DNA of 14,212 bases from Thermoanaerobacterales bacterium. Its GTDB lineage: Bacteria > Actinomycetota > Acidimicrobiia > Acidimicrobiales > JACDCH01. Where the stretch lies: contig PKRH01000091.1 of the NCBI GenBank assembly GCA_017577565.1, positions 1 to 14,212 of the forward strand, written 5' to 3'. Positions 8,636 to 14,212 of the stretch are shown here, piece after piece (positions within the stretch are counted from its first letter, which is position 1; the number at the start of each line of letters is the position of its first letter). Position numbers and translations under genes: made by a program. The notes beneath the pieces were generated by a model that was not told the origin of the DNA, did not search any database, and saw only the letters and a program-made list of their open reading frames with translations.

Positions 8636-9024
8636 GCGTCCCCTCCGGCCCGGTCGCCCTCCCGGGCGGCCGCGGCGATGCGCCGGTCCTCGATGTCGTC
8701 CTCGACCTCGTCGTCGGCGGTCAGGCGCCAGCTCCGGTGGGCCAGCGCCAGCAGGAAGGCGACGACGCCGAAGGTGATGACGATGGCGGTGAGCACGAAC
8801 GCCTGCGGGAGCGGGTCGGCGAACCGGTCGACGTCGGCGGCCGTCGTGCCCGGGCCGGCGAAGGCCGGGTCGCCGCCGTCGCCGCCCGACAGCACGAGCA
8901 GCAGGTTGACGCCGTGGCCGAGCAGCCCGAAGCCGATGATCACCCGGCTGAGCTGGCGGCCGAGCACGAGGTAGGTGCCGCAGGCGCACAGCACGCCGGC
9001 GGCGACGACCAGCAGCCCCGTCAT
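8632..9024 (-). CDS. mnhC: Na+(cation)/H+ antiporter subunit C (NuoK-like)
   Basis: A 130-residue, three-span membrane subunit related to NuoK of complex I. Visible hallmarks are GTYLVLGRQLSRVIIGFGLLGHGVNLLL (16-43) and DPLPQAFVLTAIVITF (70-85). The C-terminus (about 101-130) is a charged cytoplasmic tail. It starts at ATG 9024, overlapping the mnhB stop as ATGA (9021-9024), and ends in a GTGA overlap with mnhD. The frame continues upstream of 9024 only as a shadow of mnhB. Confidence 0.95.
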   Translation of the reverse strand: MTGLLVVAAGVLCACGTYLVLGRQLSRVIIGFGLLGHGVNLLLVLSGGDGGDPAFAGPGTTAADVDRFADPLPQAFVLTAIVITFGVVAFLLALAHRSWRLTADDEVEDDIEDRRIAAAAREGDRAGGDA

Positions 9025-9464
9025 CCGCCCTCGGCCTCCTCGTCGCCCTCGCGGCCGAGGCCGTCGAGCACCATGAGCACCAGCCCGACGACGATCAGGT
9101 AGACGCCGGCGTCGAAGATCGTCGCCGTGGCCAGGGCGACCTCGCCGAGCACCGGGAGGTGCCACTCGAGCACCCGGTGGTCGAGCGGCGGCTCGTCGCC
9201 GGCCAGCGGCCACAGCGCGGTCCCGACGGCCAGCGCCAGCCCGACCGCCGGGAGCAGCGACGGCCGCACGGGCACGACGGCCAGCGCCTCGTCGAGGCCG
9301 CCGGCGACGTAGCGCAGCCCGATCGCCGCGCCGGCCACCAGGCCGCCGACGAACCCGCCGCCGGGCTGGTTGTGCCCGGCGAACAGCATGTAGACGGACA
9401 GCACGAGCGCGGCGTCGAACACCAGCCGCACCGTGGTGTCGAGGATCACCGACCGCAGCCTCAC
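9021..9464 (-). CDS. mnhB: Na+(cation)/H+ antiporter subunit B
   Basis: A 147-residue subunit with the MnhB signature FAGHNQPGGGFVGGLVAG (28-45) and the C-terminal FDAGVYLIVVGLVLMVLDGLG (116-136). Four hydrophobic spans are apparent. It starts at GTG 9464, overlapping the mnhA stop as GTGA (9461-9464). A separate A and B gene makes this a group 1 (seven-gene) Mrp operon rather than one with a fused A'. The mature tail ends EGDEEAEGG and overlaps the mnhC start. Confidence 0.95.
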   Translation of the reverse strand: MRLRSVILDTTVRLVFDAALVLSVYMLFAGHNQPGGGFVGGLVAGAAIGLRYVAGGLDEALAVVPVRPSLLPAVGLALAVGTALWPLAGDEPPLDHRVLEWHLPVLGEVALATATIFDAGVYLIVVGLVLMVLDGLGREGDEEAEGG

Positions 9465-11800
9465 GAGCCGACCTCCTCACCGGTCAGCGCCCGGTCCCGG
9501 GCCCGCGGGCGGGGTCGGCGCCCGGCCCGGGCGAGGGCGACGATGCCGATGGCGGCGGCGACGAGCACGGTGATCTCGCCCAGCGTGTCGAAGCCGCGGA
9601 TGTCGACCAGGATCACGTTGACCACGTTGCGGCCGTGGCCCTCGGGCCAGGCCTGCTCGGACATCGCCCGCGACACCGGCTCGGCCGTGCGCGACCCGGC
9701 CGCCGCCACGGCCGCCACCATGACGAACACCCCGACCACCGCCGAGACGGCCAGGCGGACCAGGCGGCCGGCCCCGGTGCGGCGGTGCTCGAAGCGGTCG
9801 GGCAGCTGGCGCAGCACGAGCAGGAAGACGACGACGAACAGCGTCTCGACGCCGAACTGGGTGAGCGCCAGGTCGGGGGCGCCCTGCACCACGAACAGGA
9901 CGGCCATGGCGTAGCCGACGACGCCGAGCAGCATGACCGCGGCGAAGCGGCGGCGGGCGACCGTGGAGGCGACCGCACCCACCACGAGGAGGGCGGCGAC
10001 GGGCACGTGCGCCGTCCGGCCCACCGCGTCCGGCCACCCCGGCCACCAGGGGCCCGACACCAGCGCGACGGTCGTCGCCACCGCGGCGGTGAGCAGGATG
10101 ACCCCGGCGTAGAGCGGCAACGAGCCCGGCTGCACCACGGCCGTCAGCCGGGCGGCGCCCCGCAGGAGGCCCCGCACCGCGGCGTCGTAGACCCGGGTGC
10201 CGGACACCGGCGGGGCGGTGGCGGCCTGCAGCGCCGCGACCGGGCGGCGGGCCGCGAACAGCGCCGCGCCGGCGGCCAGCGTGGCCGCCGACAGCAGGAG
10301 CGGCACGGAGGGCCCGTGCCACAGCGAGAGGTGGGCGTGGGCGCGCCCGTCGAGGGCGTGGGCCGCGTGGTCGACCAGCCCCGACCACACGGCGGGGGCG
10401 ACGCCCAGCACGACGGTGGCGGCGGCGAGCACGACGGCCGGGGCGACGAACGCCCCCGGCGGGGCGTGCGCCGCCGGGGCCCGCGACCCGGCGGCGCCGG
10501 CGACCGCGCCGGGCCGCAGGAGGGCGACCACGAACCGCAGGCTGTAGGCGACGGTGAGCACCGATCCGGCGACGATGCCGGCCAGCACGAGGCGGTCGCC
10601 GCCCGGACCGTCGACGAGCGCGCCGTAGGCCTCCTCCTTGGCGACGAACCCGGCGAGCGGCGGGACGGCGGCCATCGAGGCGGCGCTGGCCACCGCGACC
10701 GCCCGCACCGTCCGCCAGCCGCGGCCGGCCAGGGCCGGCAGGCGGCGGACGTCGCGGGTCCCGGTCTCGTGGTCGACGATGCCCACCACCATGAACAGGG
10801 CGGCCTTGAACAGGCCGTGGGCCAGGAGCAGGGCGCAGCCGGCGACGGTCGCCTCGGGCCGGCCGATGCCGAACAGCACGACGAGGAACCCGAGCTGGCT
10901 GATCGTGCCAAAGGCGAGGAGCTGCTTGAGGTCGAACGGCCGCAGGGCGCGCAGCCCCCCGGCGACCATCGTGACCAGGCCGACGGTGACGACGAGCGGG
11001 CGCCAGACGCCGACGTCGGCGAACGCGGGCGCCAGCCGGGCGACGAGGTAGACGCCCGCCTTCACCATGGCGGCGGCGTGCAGGTAGGCGCTGACCGGGG
11101 TGGGCGCCACCATCGCCCCCGGCAGCCACGAGTGGAACGGGTACTGCGCCGACTTGGTGAACGCCCCGACCAGCACGAGCACCAGCGCCGCCACCGTGAC
11201 CGTGCCGGACGGCGGGGCCGCCACGAGCTCGCCGAGCCGGAAGGTCCCCGCCTGCTGGCCGAGCAGGACGAGCCCGGCGAGCATCGCCAGCCCGCCCAGC
11301 GCGGTGACGAGCAGCGCGTGCTGGGCGGCGGCGCGGGCGCCGGCGTCCTCGTCGTCGAGGCCGATGAGCAGGTACGAGGTGACCGACGTCAGCTCCCAGG
11401 CGACGTAGAGGACGAGCACGTTGTCGGCGACGACGACGCCGGTCATGGCCCCGGCGAACAGGGCGAGCAGCGCGGCGGCCCGGGCCGCCCGGGGCGCCGG
11501 GCCGAGGTAGCTGCGGGCGTAGGCGAACACGAGCACGCCGATGCCGGCGACGAGCACGAGCATCAGCGCGGCGAAGGCGTCCACCCGCAGGTCGAGGGCC
11601 AGGTCCAGCCCGCCGATCCACTCGGCCCGGGCCTCGACCGCCTCGCCGTCGGCCAGGCGGCCGGCGTTGGCGGCCAGCCACGCGAGGACCGCCGCCGGGC
11701 CCAGCGCGCCGACGACCCAGGCGGCGCGGCCCAGCCGGCGCCGGGCGGCGAGGACGGCGGCGGCGCTCGCGGCGTGGGCTCCGAGGAGGGCGAACAGCAC
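9461..11800 (-). CDS. mnhA: Na+(cation)/H+ antiporter subunit A
   Basis: A 779-residue, largest subunit of the Mrp/Mnh antiporter, NuoL-like. The ion-path residues are Glu136 (YVAWELTSVTSYLLIG), Lys216 and His223 (GAFTKSAQYPFHSWLPGAMV), Lys247 (AAAMVKAGVYL), and His328/Lys332 (LLAHGLFKAALFM). After about residue 600 come the DUF4040-type segment (GYAMAVLFVVQGAPDLALTQFGVET, 629-653) and the MrpA C-terminal motif VNVILVDIRGFDTLGEIT (727-744). Length fits full MnhA. GTG 11800 is chosen because the hydrophobic sequence begins there and GGAGG lies 10 nt upstream. The frame is open up to an ATG at 11935, but that extension is Pro/Arg-rich and non-conserved. The complex exchanges internal Na+ (or K+/Ca2+ in some) for protons and serves pH and salt tolerance. 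Confidence 0.95.
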   Translation of the reverse strand: MLFALLGAHAASAAAVLAARRRLGRAAWVVGALGPAAVLAWLAANAGRLADGEAVEARAEWIGGLDLALDLRVDAFAALMLVLVAGIGVLVFAYARSYLGPAPRAARAAALLALFAGAMTGVVVADNVLVLYVAWELTSVTSYLLIGLDDEDAGARAAAQHALLVTALGGLAMLAGLVLLGQQAGTFRLGELVAAPPSGTVTVAALVLVLVGAFTKSAQYPFHSWLPGAMVAPTPVSAYLHAAAMVKAGVYLVARLAPAFADVGVWRPLVVTVGLVTMVAGGLRALRPFDLKQLLAFGTISQLGFLVVLFGIGRPEATVAGCALLLAHGLFKAALFMVVGIVDHETGTRDVRRLPALAGRGWRTVRAVAVASAASMAAVPPLAGFVAKEEAYGALVDGPGGDRLVLAGIVAGSVLTVAYSLRFVVALLRPGAVAGAAGSRAPAAHAPPGAFVAPAVVLAAATVVLGVAPAVWSGLVDHAAHALDGRAHAHLSLWHGPSVPLLLSAATLAAGAALFAARRPVAALQAATAPPVSGTRVYDAAVRGLLRGAARLTAVVQPGSLPLYAGVILLTAAVATTVALVSGPWWPGWPDAVGRTAHVPVAALLVVGAVASTVARRRFAAVMLLGVVGYAMAVLFVVQGAPDLALTQFGVETLFVVVFLLVLRQLPDRFEHRRTGAGRLVRLAVSAVVGVFVMVAAVAAAGSRTAEPVSRAMSEQAWPEGHGRNVVNVILVDIRGFDTLGEITVLVAAAIGIVALARAGRRPRPRARDRALTGEEVGS

Positions 11801-11804
11801 GGGC

Positions 11805-11879
11805 TCAGGGCCTCCGGGCGGCGGGCACGGGGGCCTGCGGGCCTGCGCCGGTCGGTTCGGCGAGGGGGGCGTCGGGCAT
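11805..11879 (-). CDS. Possible 24-codon upstream ORF (leader peptide) before mnhA
   Basis: ATG 11879, preceded by AGGA and a 6-nt spacer, opens a 24-residue frame rich in Ala and Pro (MPDAPLAEPTGAG ... PAARRP). It stops with TGA at 11807-11805, 4 nt before the mnhA GTG, and its last codons cover the mnhA ribosome binding site GGAGG. That geometry suits translational coupling or leader-peptide control. An ORF this short occurs easily by chance in such G+C-rich DNA, and I recognise no homologue. Confidence 0.3.
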   Translation of the reverse strand: MPDAPLAEPTGAGPQAPVPAARRP

Positions 11880-11891
11880 CGGGGGTCCTGC

Positions 11892-11923
11892 CTGGTCGCG
11901 CGTCCACGTGGATCGCCGACCAG
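11892..11923 (-). promoter_or_regulatory. Hairpin in the mnh leader
   Basis: On the transcript strand CTGGTCG and CGACCAG (plus-strand 11917-11923 and 11892-11898) form a 7-bp stem. GCG/CGC and TCC/GGA continue it inward past single-base bulges to an ACGT loop. The inner part includes the perfect DNA palindrome TCCACGTGGA (11903-11912), which could instead be a protein site. The hairpin ends two bases before the AGGA that serves the upstream ORF. It resembles no riboswitch class I know. Confidence 0.4.
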
Positions 11924-11946
11924 ACTTCCCGGCACGCCCCGGAGGG

Positions 11947-11976
11947 ACAGTAGACGCGGCGGGCCGACGCTGTGAA
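11947..11976 (-). promoter_or_regulatory. Promoter of the mnh operon
   Basis: On the minus strand TTCACA (11976-11971) and TACTGT (11952-11947), separated by 18 nt, match the sigma-70-type -35 (5 of 6 to TTGACA) and the actinobacterial -10 TAnnnT. The start point would fall near 11940, giving a leader of about 140 nt before the mnhA GTG. The -35 lies just past the stop of the methyltransferase remnant. Confidence 0.5.
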
Positions 11977-11978
11977 GC

Positions 11979-12203
11979 TCAGCGGCGGACCGCCCGCACG
12001 CCGAGGATGCGCCGACCGTCGAGCCGGTCGACGGCCGACCATCGCCGGCGAGCGGTCGACGGCGACGACCGTCCCGGTCACCAGGCGCTCGGCGACGAGG
12101 TCGACGGCGACCCCGGCGCCGCAGCCGACCTCGACCACGTCCTCCTCGCCCCGCAGCGCGAGGCGCTCGACCGCCCGCACCAGCCGGGGGCGGGCGGCCT
12201 CAC
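11979..12203 (-). pseudogene. Remnant of a SAM-dependent methyltransferase gene
   Basis: From about 12200 the minus strand encodes RLVRAVERLALRGEEDVVEVGCGAGVAVDLVAERL ... VVAVDRSPAMV, a clear methyltransferase motif I (EVGCGAG) and motif II (VVAVDRS). After about 50 residues the frame becomes non-coding. A different frame then gives VDRLDGRRILGVRAVRR and TGA (11979-11981), which looks like a genuine C-terminus. A GTG overlapping the MarR stop (GTGA, 12200-12203) would be the natural coupled start, but it is one base out of frame with motif I; one more C in the five-base run at 12186-12190 would fix it. Roughly two thirds of a typical 200-residue methyltransferase is missing. I read it as a decayed third gene of the DJ-1/MarR operon. 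Confidence 0.6.
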
Positions 12204-12664
12204 CGCCCCTCCCCCGCGTCCGGGGCCAGCTCGTCGAGCGCCTGCGACAGCGTGCGGAGGTCGTCGAGGATCCGGGCGAGCCGCTCCTCCCCCAGGTGGT
12301 CGACGAGCCGCTCGGCGAACGCGGCGTGGGCCGGGTCGATGCGGGCCACGGCGGCGTGGCCGGCGTCGGTGGGGCGCAGCAGCTTCGCCCGCCGGTGGGC
12401 GGGGTTGGGCAGGTACTCGGCCAGGCCCCGGTCGACGAGGAGGTCGGCGATGCGCTGCACGCTCTGACGGGTCACACCCATGACCCGGGCGATCTCGGCG
12501 ACCGGCAGCGGCTCCCGCAGCACGGCGCCCAGCACCTGCCACCACGCGGCGGTGAGCCCGACCGGGCGGGCGAGCTGCTCGGCCACGCCCAGGAACTGGC
12601 CGTTCAGGCGGAAGGCCGTGAGGGCCAGCCCCGACAGCAGCTCCTGGGCGCGTCGGTGTCCCAC
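12200..12664 (-). CDS. MarR-family transcriptional regulator (no cysteines)
   Basis: A 154-residue winged-helix regulator. Helices flank the DNA-binding core: VAEIARVMGVTRQSVQRIADLLVDRGLAEYLPNPAHRRAKLLRPTDAG (55-102), with the recognition helix at 65-78 and the wing at about 85-97 (NPAHRRAKL). There is no cysteine anywhere, so it cannot be a thiol-switch sensor of the OhrR kind and more likely binds a small ligand. GTG 12664 stands 9 nt after the DJ-1 stop, so the two genes form an operon. It probably represses the operon through the double palindrome at 13323-13359. Its stop overlaps the start of the methyltransferase remnant. Confidence 0.92.
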   Translation of the reverse strand: MGHRRAQELLSGLALTAFRLNGQFLGVAEQLARPVGLTAAWWQVLGAVLREPLPVAEIARVMGVTRQSVQRIADLLVDRGLAEYLPNPAHRRAKLLRPTDAGHAAVARIDPAHAAFAERLVDHLGEERLARILDDLRTLSQALDELAPDAGEGR

Positions 12665-12673
12665 CGGTCGGCG

Positions 12674-13294
12674 TCAGGCCCGCGTGGCGGCCACGAGGTC
12701 GTGGTAGCCGGCGGGGTCGTGGTCGCCGTAGAGCCGGTACCAGGCGTCCAGCACGGGAGGATCGTAGACCTCGAGCAGGGCCAGGACCTCGCGTGCGAAG
12801 GCCACCGGCTCGACCCCGCTGGCGGTGATCAGCCGGCCGTCGGTGACCGCCGGCTCGTGCCGGTAGCGGTGGCCGCCGGCGTAGCCGGTGGCGGCGAGCG
12901 CCTCGGGGGCGTTGCTCGTGTGCCAGCGGTCGTCGAGCAGCCCGGCGGCGGCCAGCCCGACGGTGGCGCCGCAGATGGCGGCGACGGCGCCCCCGGCCGC
13001 GAGGACCTCGCCCGCCGCGGCGGCGAACGCCGCGTTGCCGCCGTGCAGCCAGGTCTCGGCGCCGGGCAGGACGAGCATGGCGCTCTCGGCCGGGTCGAGG
13101 TCGGCCAGGGCCATGTCCGGCGTGATGCGCATCCCGCCCATCGTCCGCACCGGGGCGCCGGTCTCGCCCACCGTCACGATCTCGTAGGCGCCCGGGTCGC
13201 GCTGCCAGGCGGGGTTGGCGATGTGGGCGGTGGCGTGGCCGACCTCCCAGTCGGCCAGCGTGTCGTAGACGGCGACGTGCACGGTCCTCGGCAT
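12674..13294 (-). CDS. DJ-1/PfpI-family protein (class I glutamine amidotransferase-like fold)
   Basis: A 206-residue protein of the DJ-1/PfpI superfamily. The nucleophile elbow is AAICGATVGLAAAGLLDDRWHTS (105-127), with Cys108 as the predicted reactive residue and His125 in the HTS motif. Glu17 in DTLADWE occupies the place of the conserved Glu that contacts the cysteine in DJ-1. The set ICGAT-LA--GLLD-R-HTSN resembles bacterial YoaZ-type 'glutamine amidotransferases', whose real activity is unclear; glyoxalase III or stress-related deglycase roles are reported for other relatives. ATG 13294 follows AAGGGGA with 7-nt spacing. It is the first gene of the operon with marR, behind the tandem operator. 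It has no signal peptide. Confidence 0.9.
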   Translation of the reverse strand: MPRTVHVAVYDTLADWEVGHATAHIANPAWQRDPGAYEIVTVGETGAPVRTMGGMRITPDMALADLDPAESAMLVLPGAETWLHGGNAAFAAAAGEVLAAGGAVAAICGATVGLAAAGLLDDRWHTSNAPEALAATGYAGGHRYRHEPAVTDGRLITASGVEPVAFAREVLALLEVYDPPVLDAWYRLYGDHDPAGYHDLVAATRA

Positions 13295-13322
13295 GGGTCC
13301 ATCCCCTTCGTCGGCTCGATGC

Positions 13323-13359
13323 TTGACAGCACCCTGTCATCTTGACAGGGTGCTGTCAA
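13323..13359. promoter_or_regulatory. Double MarR-type operator overlapping the DJ-1/marR promoter
   Basis: A 37-bp perfect inverted repeat: 17-bp arms and a 3-nt centre (TCT). Each arm is itself a near-palindrome of MarR type: TTGACAGCACCCTGTCAT (13323-13340) and TTGACAGGGTGCTGTCAA (13342-13359), both TTGACAG-n4-CTGTCA(A/T). Their centres are 19 bp apart, nearly two helix turns. On the minus strand TTGACA (13359-13354) is a perfect -35 and CAGGGT 17 nt later a possible -10 for the DJ-1 gene. The hairpin could also help end transcription from the monooxygenase gene. That the MarR of this operon binds here is inferred. Confidence 0.7.
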
Positions 13360-13372
13360 CACCGGCCGCGGG

Positions 13373-13993
13373 TCAGCCCTGCCCGGCCAGCGCCGGGGCC
13401 GCGCCGGCGGCCCGCTCGCCGGCCGCGCCGGGCGGGTCGGCCAGCAGCCCGGCCTCCCGCAGGCGGGGGATGACGCCCTCGCCGAACCAGTACGCCTCCT
13501 CGAGGTGCGGCTGGCCCGAGAGGATGAAGTGGTCGAAGCCGAGCTGGTGGTACTCGACGATGCGAGCGGTGACCTCGTCGTGGCTGCCCACCAGGGCGGT
13601 GCCCGCACCGCCCCGGACGAGGCCGAACCCCGCCCAGAGGTTGGGCGCCACGACGAGGTCGTCCCGTCGGCCGCCGTGGAGGGCCCGCATGCGGGCCTGA
13701 CCGACGGAATCGCTGTAGGTGAGGTGCCGCTGGGCGAGCTCGATCAGCTCGTCGGGCATGGCGGCGAGGAGCTTCTCGGTGACGGCCCACGCCTCGTCGG
13801 CCGTGTCCCGCGTGATGACGTGCAGCCGGATGCCGAACGACAGCGTGCGGCCGGCCTCGGCGGCCAGCGCCCTCACCTCGGCGAGCTGCTCGGCGGCGTC
13901 CGCCGGCGGCTCGCCCCACATCAGCCAGGTGTCGGCGTGGCGGGCGGGGGCGGGCCTTGCCCCCCGCGCCGAACCGCCCGAACAAAGCGGCGG
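13373..13993 (-). CDS. SsuD-type LLM flavin-dependent monooxygenase, C-terminal half only
   Basis: About 206 residues matching the C-terminal half of FMNH2-dependent alkanesulfonate monooxygenase (SsuD), which releases sulfite from alkanesulfonates. In order: GGSARGARPAP-ARHADTWLMWGEPP, FGIRLHVITRD, DSVGQARMRALHGG, APNLWAGFGLVRGG followed by AGTALVG, and LSGQPHLEEAYWFGEGV. GGS...WGEPP has the same spacing as SsuD as I recall it, so reading begins before ATG 13921, at about 13993. Some 185 N-terminal residues, including most of the FMN barrel, are absent; the frame enters the G/C-only stretch there. Codons before ATG 13921 (CTT, TGT, GCA, AGG) are unlike the rest of the gene, a sign of poor sequence. 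TGA is at 13375-13373. Confidence 0.8.
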   Translation of the reverse strand, partial: PPLCSGGSARGARPAPARHADTWLMWGEPPADAAEQLAEVRALAAEAGRTLSFGIRLHVITRDTADEAWAVTEKLLAAMPDELIELAQRHLTYSDSVGQARMRALHGGRRDDLVVAPNLWAGFGLVRGGAGTALVGSHDEVTARIVEYHQLGFDHFILSGQPHLEEAYWFGEGVIPRLREAGLLADPPGAAGERAAGAAPALAGQG

Positions 13994-14037
13994 GGCCGGG
14001 GCGCGGGGGGGCCCCGCGGGGGCCCCCCCCCCCCGGG
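13987..14037. other. 51-bp G/C-only junction, probable sequence or assembly fault
   Basis: Every base from 13987 to 14037 is G or C, including a run of seven G (14005-14011) and a run of twelve C (14023-14034), with the self-complementary CCCCGCGGGG between them. Recognisable protein homology stops at both edges: the radical SAM protein on the right and SsuD on the left. The rest of both genes and any spacer are missing. Confidence 0.6.
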
Positions 14038-14212
14038 TAGAGCGCGCGGTCCGCCCGCCAGTAGCCCTCCTCCAGCTCCTCCGGGGTCATCCGCGCGGGC
14101 CGGAAGACGGCGTGCCGGGTGTCGTAGAGATCCCAGTCGTGGTGGAGGATCCGGCCCGCCCGGGCCATCCGGTCGTAGAGCCGGGTCCCGGGATAGGGCG
14201 TGAGGATGTGGA
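14037..14212 (-). CDS. Radical SAM protein (B12-binding-domain type), C-terminal fragment
   Basis: The minus strand from the window edge reads HILTPYPGTRLYDRM, then GRILHHDWDLYDTRHAVFRPARMTPEELEEGYWRADRALY. HILTPYPGT, WDLYDTRHAVFRP and MTPEELE-GYWRA are the late-barrel and C-terminal motifs of B12-binding-type radical SAM enzymes. The CxxxCxxC cluster site and the cobalamin domain would lie further upstream, beyond the window. The substrate is unknown. Homology ends at about Tyr (14039-14037), exactly where the G/C-only stretch begins; the usual 50 or more C-terminal residues are replaced by low-complexity Gly/Pro/Arg. ATG 14168 is internal to the domain, not a true start. Confidence 0.75.

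Noticed and set aside
11801..11935. An N-terminal extension of mnhA to ATG 11935
   Set aside because: The 45 added residues are Pro/Arg-rich and would precede the first membrane span of MnhA, which normally starts close to the N-terminus. The predicted transcription start near 11940 and the leader ORF argue for GTG 11800.
9635..11953. A 772-codon plus-strand frame opposite mnhA
   Set aside because: Same cause: a long antisense shadow of a membrane protein in G+C-rich DNA, with low-complexity composition.
12078..13340. A 420-codon minus-strand frame spanning DJ-1, marR and the methyltransferase remnant
   Set aside because: It is out of frame with three recognisable proteins. Only its last part, starting at the GTG overlapping the MarR stop, may be relevant as the original methyltransferase start.
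13323..13359. Reading the 37-bp inverted repeat only as a terminator of the monooxygenase gene
   Set aside because: Each arm is itself a near-palindrome and contains TTGACA, which a simple terminator would not need. It is also placed at the promoter of a marR operon. A minor termination role remains possible.

Overview
The window is one stretch of very G+C-rich DNA with almost every codon ending in G or C. Three traits point to an actinobacterial chromosome: several starts look leaderless (a TAnnnT hexamer 6-8 nt before ATG), GTG starts are common, and an XRE/MmyB regulator faces a SnoaL-like gene. I cannot name the lineage from sequence alone. Both ends cut through genes. There are no tRNA, rRNA, CRISPR or transposase signals.

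Layout. 1-1200 (+): the end of a short-chain dehydrogenase, a terminator hairpin, then an orphan Fe-siderophore-type binding lipoprotein. 1298-4625 (+): a three-gene cassette of a short AraC-type regulator, a VOC (glyoxalase-fold) protein and a UvrA-like double ABC ATPase that seems to lack the UvrB-binding domain. This looks like a drug or genotoxin tolerance unit rather than housekeeping excision repair. 4610-5961: an XRE/MmyB regulator (-) and a SnoaL-like protein (+) diverge from a shared 17-bp palindrome. A strong two-way terminator at 5986-6025 follows.

6030-11800 (-): a complete Mrp/Mnh cation/proton antiporter operon, read mnhA-B-C-D-E-F-G, with 4-nt start/stop overlaps at the first five junctions. 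In front of mnhA are a good promoter, a 32-nt hairpin and a 24-codon upstream ORF that stops 4 nt before the mnhA start. 11979-13294 (-): a DJ-1/PfpI-like gene, a cysteine-free MarR regulator and the wreck of a SAM methyltransferase gene. A double MarR-type operator at 13323-13359 controls the set. 13373-14212 (-): the C-terminal half of an SsuD-type flavin monooxygenase and the tail of a B12-binding-type radical SAM protein. They meet at 51 consecutive G/C bases, which looks like an assembly or sequencing fault or a deletion scar.

The main points for follow-up are the tandem MarR operator, the shared XRE/SnoaL operator, the structured mnh leader with its upstream ORF, the AraC-VOC-UvrA-like cassette, and the suspect junction near the right end.
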